Source: Paramecium sonneborni
Lineage: Eukaryota > Ciliophora > Oligohymenophorea > Peniculida > Parameciidae
Direction of reading: 5' to 3'
NCBI GenBank assembly: GCA_905182985.1
Contig: CAJJDN010000031.1
Coordinates: 396,840-460,839, forward strand
Length of the DNA stretch: 64,000 bases
Part shown: in pieces, positions 59,613 through 64,000 of the stretch
Position numbering within the stretch: position 1 is the first letter of the stretch
How the letters are laid out: every line of letters begins with the position of its first letter
Made by a program: the position numbers and the translations under genes
Notes under the pieces: model-generated
What the model saw: only the letters and a program-made list of their open reading frames with translations
The model's database searches: none
What the model was told of the DNA's origin: nothing

Positions 59613-60488
59613 TCAAATATTTTAAAAATGAATAAGATTAATTGATGGAAATTGAATATATTTCATTGAATTAAATTGATTTCTATTAGTTCTTGCTGAG
59701 AACCATAAACTTGAAAGCCTGGAATAAAGATATTGAATACTTTAATTATTTTGTAATGGTAGTTATTACATTTTTTAAACCTCTTAATGACTTTTGAGTA
59801 GTCCTTATTCTACCTTTTCTTGAATAATAACAGGTTATCCTCCTCTACGAAAGGTTGGTCTTAATCCTTGAACTTCAAAAACAATGGCTAGATTTTATTA
59901 TTCTAAGAGTTTAAGTTTGCTGTCATTCATGTATCGTAGTGATCGATTTTCTAGGATAATAAAATAGAAATACATGAGGATTATAATATGAGAACAAAAT
60001 CTCTAACAATGGTATAGAAATAATATTCAATAAGATTCCAAATGATAGAAGTGATGATTAAAGCAACAAATATATCAAGTACACAGTACTGTGATTTTGC
60101 TTCTTTTTAATCCTAAATATTAGAGTTATTACATCTTTAAAAATGAGTGTACAATTGATAATGGGAACAATTAATCTGTCAAGTACATTAAAACAAATGC
60201 TCAAGACTTTCAATTTTCTATAGATAAAGATGGGTTTTTTGTTTTGTTGTTTTAAAGCTCTCATATTAATGTAGAGAGCAATGGAGGATTGAAATACAAT
60301 GATGATGATATCCATGATAGATATAATAAGAGAAAGGGATGAGTCTTTTTAAAACATGAATGCACATGCTAGAGTTCCTAGAAATAATAAGGATAGTAGG
60401 TTAAACCCCAAATGATTCTGCTAATATCTAGATAGACAATTATAAGAAACGCTTTTTGAGTTGGCAAACAACAACACTTTTGTTGCAT
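59613..60488 (-). CDS. Four-helix membrane protein with basic tail, unrecognised
   Basis: The start M-Q-Q-K-C-C-C-L-P-T has a Cys triplet that could be palmitoylated. After a 29-nt intron four hydrophobic segments follow (I-I-V-Y-L-D-I, S-L-I-I-S-I-M-D-I-I-I-I-V-F, L-I-V-P-I-I-N, S-F-G-I-L-L-N-I-I). The C-terminal third is soluble and basic, with L-R-P-T-F-R-R-G-G-Q-P. The link between the last helix and this tail needs a second intron whose exact ends I could not settle. No family is recognised. Confidence 0.6.
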
Positions 60489-60574
60489 GGTAAGAAGATG
60501 GTATATTTTTTTACAAATATAATAATAATAATAATAATATCTATGCTTTGATATATTTTATATTTTGGAATAGA

Positions 60575-61798
60575 TCATGCTCCTTTGAGTTATGATTTGA
60601 CATAGTCTTGGAATCTTGGTTGATTGAGCAAATCTAAAGCTTAATTGGCAGCATTAATTTCCTTATTGTATTCAGCAACGGTGGCATTATAAACGTCGGT
60701 AGCAAAGGCATAGTCATCATTTTCAGCTTATAATTATCCATTAAGGGTAGCTAAATCAGCATCAAGTTCATCAATTAATTCAAGAGTTTATTCTTATTTG
60801 GCTATAAATTGTTAGAATGGAAATAGATACTTGTATTAGCTTCGATTTCAGCATTCTTAACAACAACAGCTCTTTAGAATTCAGCATGTTCTTAGTTCAA
60901 TTAAATAACTTAGGCATTGAATTCAGCAACTTAATCAGCTTCATCAGCTGTGATTTAATTAAGTGAATCAACTAATTCAACTCTCAAGTTATTGAAAGCA
61001 ACAACAATCTATTTAATTATATTATTAAATAATTACATCTCTAAGAGCACCTTAGTCAGCAAAGTTGGAGTCAACTGTGATTTCTAATAAAACTTTAACG
61101 AAGATTTGGAATTAGTTGTGCTTTTTCAAAGAGCTTTAGATTTTAGCCAAATTCTTTTAGACTTTCTTGATTTAAGCAAGAGATGGGGCTTCTAAAGTGC
61201 TTAATAATTATAAGCATTCATCAATAGCAGAAATAGCATCATTATGTTCAGCAACTTAAGCTTCAAATGTTTCATGATCATTGGCTCTTTAGACTGTAGC
61301 TTATTCAAGTGTTCTTCTGTTATTTGCAATGTTTTCTTATAATTATTCAAGTTAGGCAGCAAATCTTTCTCCTTATGGGATGAGGACGTTATCAAAGAAA
61401 TCGTGAGCATTGAACAATTCTAATTAAATATTAAAACATATATAAAGTACCTCTTTCTTTATCTTAGATTTCTTATTCAAGTCTGGCAACTTCTCTGTTG
61501 TGAACATCTGTTCTTCTATTGAATTCATGATGAACTCCGGCTAATTCCTCTTCCAATTCACCAATCTATTAACATAATAACTCATTATATATACGAGTTT
61601 CTCAATCTCAGAGTTGAGTTCAGATAAGATACCACCTGTTGTTAAATGGAGTTCAGCAAAGTTCAAGATGAATTTACCCCAACCAGATTAGTGAATCTAA
61701 GCAAAAGCTTTTTAGTCTTTGCTTGTCCAAATTGAGGATTAGACATTAATGGCTGTTGAGGCTAGTACTAACAATGCACACACGGCAACTTTGAACAT
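60575..61798 (-). CDS. Trichocyst matrix protein
   Basis: A signal peptide ([13 protein letters not shown]) leads into a short pro-region with W-T-S-K-D-Q-K and [15 protein letters not shown]. Two long coiled-coil segments follow, rich in Glu, Gln, Ala, Asn and Asp and with few Lys runs. This is the pattern of the Paramecium trichocyst matrix proteins, which are cleaved and crystallise in dense-core secretory granules that expand on exocytosis. At least four introns of 28-31 nt are seen. GC content and use of C-ending codons are higher than in its neighbours, as expected for a very highly expressed gene. The name is a family name; the exact member is not known. Confidence 0.87.
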
Positions 61799-62087
61799 TT
61801 ATTGTTATTAATAATGAATTCCATCTAAGCATTATTTTGCTAAAAAAAGGCAAAAACGAATTTTTCTTTTTATATATTAATTAATATATATTTCATATAC
61901 TTTTTTTTTTCTTCTTATATTACACTACTTATACTACCTATTCTTTATATATAATCATATCTATTCATTCAAAACAATCATAATTATCTTATTTTCTCTA
62001 TTACTTTTTTTATTCCATTCTAATCAATCGATTAAATTCTCTAAATTCTATCCTTCTTACTCTCTTCCTAAAACTATTGTCTCAATA
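61799..62087. other. Promoter region of the trichocyst matrix gene
   Basis: About 290 bp with T-rich and TATATATTAATTAATATATA-like DNA at 61870-61895, upstream of the trichocyst matrix protein start. No gene is seen. Confidence 0.4.
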
Positions 62088-62843
62088 TCAATTCAAATTT
62101 ACATATCCGCTTATGCTATTTCCATTTCCACTAACATAAACACCATACCCATCTATTATTCCATTTCTAAATTCCCCTTCATAATAACTTTAATCATTCC
62201 AAATAAACGTTCCCTTTCCGTTTATTTTATTTCTATTCATCTCTCCTTCATATCTTTTAATATTATCTCATTCTTACTTGCACCCATCTTTATAATATAA
62301 AATCCCTCTCCCACTTTTCTAACCATCCTTAAATTATCCATAATATTTCAAACCATCATTTCTTATTTCTTAACCTTCTCCATTTAGTACATTATTTATC
62401 CATAAACCTTTCATCATTTTATCTATTTACCTTTTACTACCTTACTCTTACTTTAGAACACTCCAAACCCGTTAGCCTTTCCAAATTTAAAATCACATTC
62501 AAAACTATTCAATTAATTATCTCTTTACATATCACCATTCGAATAAATCATTCTACTAAATCCATTTAACTCATTATTCACCCAAATTCTATTTTTTATA
62601 AATTATTAACTTTTACCCATCTAGTATATTTCCTACTTCAAACCATACCAGTATTCCAGGACCACTTTTTTACTCATTTTCAACTACACCAAAATAACAA
62701 CTTTCATCATCGAAATTTCTAATCTCATATTTTTCATTTATTTCATAAACAGGACCCAAATCATTATACAATTATCTTATTTTTTTTGATTACATTTTCT
62801 TTAAGACTTCCTAATACCTTATATCTACTTATGGACTATTCAT
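62088..62843 (-). CDS. MORN-repeat protein
   Basis: Introns of 28, 29 and 24 nt leave 224 residues from an ATG at 62843. Several MORN repeats fill the C-terminal two thirds: Y-Y-G-Q-F-K-D-G-Q-K-S-G-R-G-I-L-Y-Y, Y-E-G-E-M-N-R-N-K-I-N-G-K-G-T-F-I-W and Y-E-G-E-F-R-N-G-I-I-D-G-Y-G-V-Y. MORN proteins often bind membranes or cortical and ciliary structures. A frame starting at 63048 may be a further 5' exon, but I could not join it cleanly. Confidence 0.75.
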
Positions 62844-63177
62844 TATAGATTAAGAAATTTCATCATTAGCTTGATAATGTATTAAATGGATGAATTACTA
62901 TCATTCGAGAAGTTATTGGATATTTTGTCGATTTGAGTAAACTTTTCCTGATTTTACATGCAACTAGATTCGTCAATTTTGAAGAATTAAATATTGAAAA
63001 TTCATCCAATAAGGAATTATTGAAATAATAAGAACTTTCAGTTTCCATAATTTAATAATGACAAGAAATGTCTCGCATAATTATTTTTCACTCTAATCCT
63101 TACACATTTACTAAAGAACACTATTGACAATAATGATAAATTAATAATTTTGAACTAAATTAAATAATTATTTTATA

Positions 63178-64000
63178 TCATTTCCTTTTCCAAATTTAAG
63201 GAAACCAATTACTATTTTCTTTCATTTCTTGCAAATTACTGTTCACATCATTCAATTTTAATTTTACTTTATCCACTTCACTTTTACATTCATTTATAAT
63301 AGTCCAAACAACTGCTCCCTTATCTATTTTTACTTTAAAAAGTTACCTTTCTAATTTTAATTTTATTACTCTACCATCTATTTCAATTAATGGAATTTTG
63401 TTTCAACAAGATCACGGGTTTATGTTTCAACATCTAATTTATTGCATAAATTTATTACTTAACCATATTTAATCATGCATTCTTTTTTCAATCGATTTTA
63501 AATCAATATCAAATTAATTTTTTCTTTAGTTCTCTTTTAAGTCTTTCCTTAATTATCATTATAAATTATTGATTACTATTAATCAAAAAGCATGTTTATC
63601 AATGAATCATGATACTGTGTTTTTTTATTCACTTCTTCCTTCACATTTTTGATTTTATTTTTCAAGGTTTTAATTTAATCTTCAAAGAGAAATTAATCAT
63701 TAAAATCAGAAAAGGAACTATTTTTTGATAAAACGAGTGTTTATTTAATGGTACTATCTTAACTTCCAATAGTGTATTATTTTTATTTCATTTATTATAG
63801 TTCATTCTATAAATGGTGAAGTTGATTTTGAAACTAGGAATATACAGTATAATAAAACATCAAACAAATGCTTATGAATTAAATGTTCCACTATTAATTA
63901 AATTTGCTTAGATAATTCTTCCATAAGAGCGCTCTTTTAAAATTCCTTTTCAATTATCTCTTATGTAAAATCTCGTTATTCTTCATTCATTGAAATAGAT
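63178..64000 (-). CDS. Coiled-coil protein, 5' end outside window
   Basis: A minus-strand frame runs from the window edge to TGA 63178-63180, using a 28-nt intron near 63810. The sequence is charged and helical (L-M-E-E-L-S-K-Q-I, K-N-K-I-K-N-V-K-E-E-V-N-K-K) and ends with N-S-N-W-F-P-Q-I-W-K-R-K. The pattern is that of a coiled-coil structural protein. No domain is recognised and the N-terminus is missing. Confidence 0.6.

Noticed and set aside
62844..63048. 60-residue N-terminal extension of the MORN protein
   Set aside because: No GT...AG intron joins it in frame to the MORN exons; it may be a separate or false ORF.
1..64000. tRNA or rRNA genes
   Set aside because: None was recognised on either strand by eye; a covariance-model search would be needed to exclude tRNAs.

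Overview
This window is macronuclear DNA of a ciliate, almost certainly a Paramecium. The evidence is direct. Long reading frames appear only when TAA and TAG are read as glutamine and TGA is the only stop. Genes are interrupted by tiny GT...AG introns, mostly 18-31 nt. Intergenic gaps are often only tens of bases. A trichocyst matrix protein gene is present, and the DNA is very AT-rich. A standard-code reading breaks nearly every gene here, so the calls below were translated by hand with the ciliate code. Where I state an exact protein length, the spliced length was checked to be divisible by three. Names come from motifs recognised by eye; no database search was run.

Layout. 1-7 kb: a gene end, a double-FHA protein, clathrin light chain, and a large PAS-type multi-membrane protein (minus). 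7-12 kb: a gene-poor stretch, then a heat-shock-factor-type gene present twice in identical 1,215-bp blocks joined by a single N, then an 819-N gap. The gap is flanked by the same 174 bp on both sides, so this part of the assembly is suspect. 12-14.4 kb: a papain-type protease and a decayed lysyl-tRNA synthetase. 14.4-24.3 kb, all minus: a protein kinase with an altered catalytic loop, a centrin-like EF-hand protein, a PX-domain sorting nexin, a FAM183/CFAP144-like ciliary protein and a large PHD/SET trithorax-type methyltransferase. 25-27.8 kb: two near-identical copies of a small lysine-rich gene, 2.3 kb apart. 27.9-38.5 kb: a leucine-rich-repeat protein, a DGAT1-type acyltransferase, a CK1-like kinase, a B-box/WD40 protein and a secreted Asn/Asp-rich protein ending in a beta/gamma-crystallin-like domain. 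39.4-42.1 kb: a MOK/LF4-type kinase, an IFT27-like GTPase and an ANP32-like protein, in tandem. 42-46 kb: a Ser/Asn/Gln-rich protein, a CCT4 chaperonin pseudogene and ribosomal protein eL33. 46-54.8 kb: a four-helix membrane protein, a putative acylated protein, an unknown protein and a second PAS-type membrane protein. 54.8-64 kb: threonine dehydratase, coiled-coil proteins, a membrane protein, a trichocyst matrix protein and a MORN protein.

There is no operon-like system. Several genes nevertheless serve the same organelles: cilia and basal bodies (centrin, CFAP144-like, MOK/LF4, IFT27, possibly MORN and coiled-coil proteins) and regulated secretion or traffic (trichocyst matrix protein, crystallin-like secreted protein, clathrin light chain, sorting nexin). 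Two clear pseudogenes of conserved single-function genes (LysRS, CCT4) fit decay of duplicates after the whole-genome duplications known in Paramecium. The most unusual items are those pseudogenes, the recent 521-bp gene duplication, the crystallin-like fusion, and the adjacent MOK/IFT27 pair.
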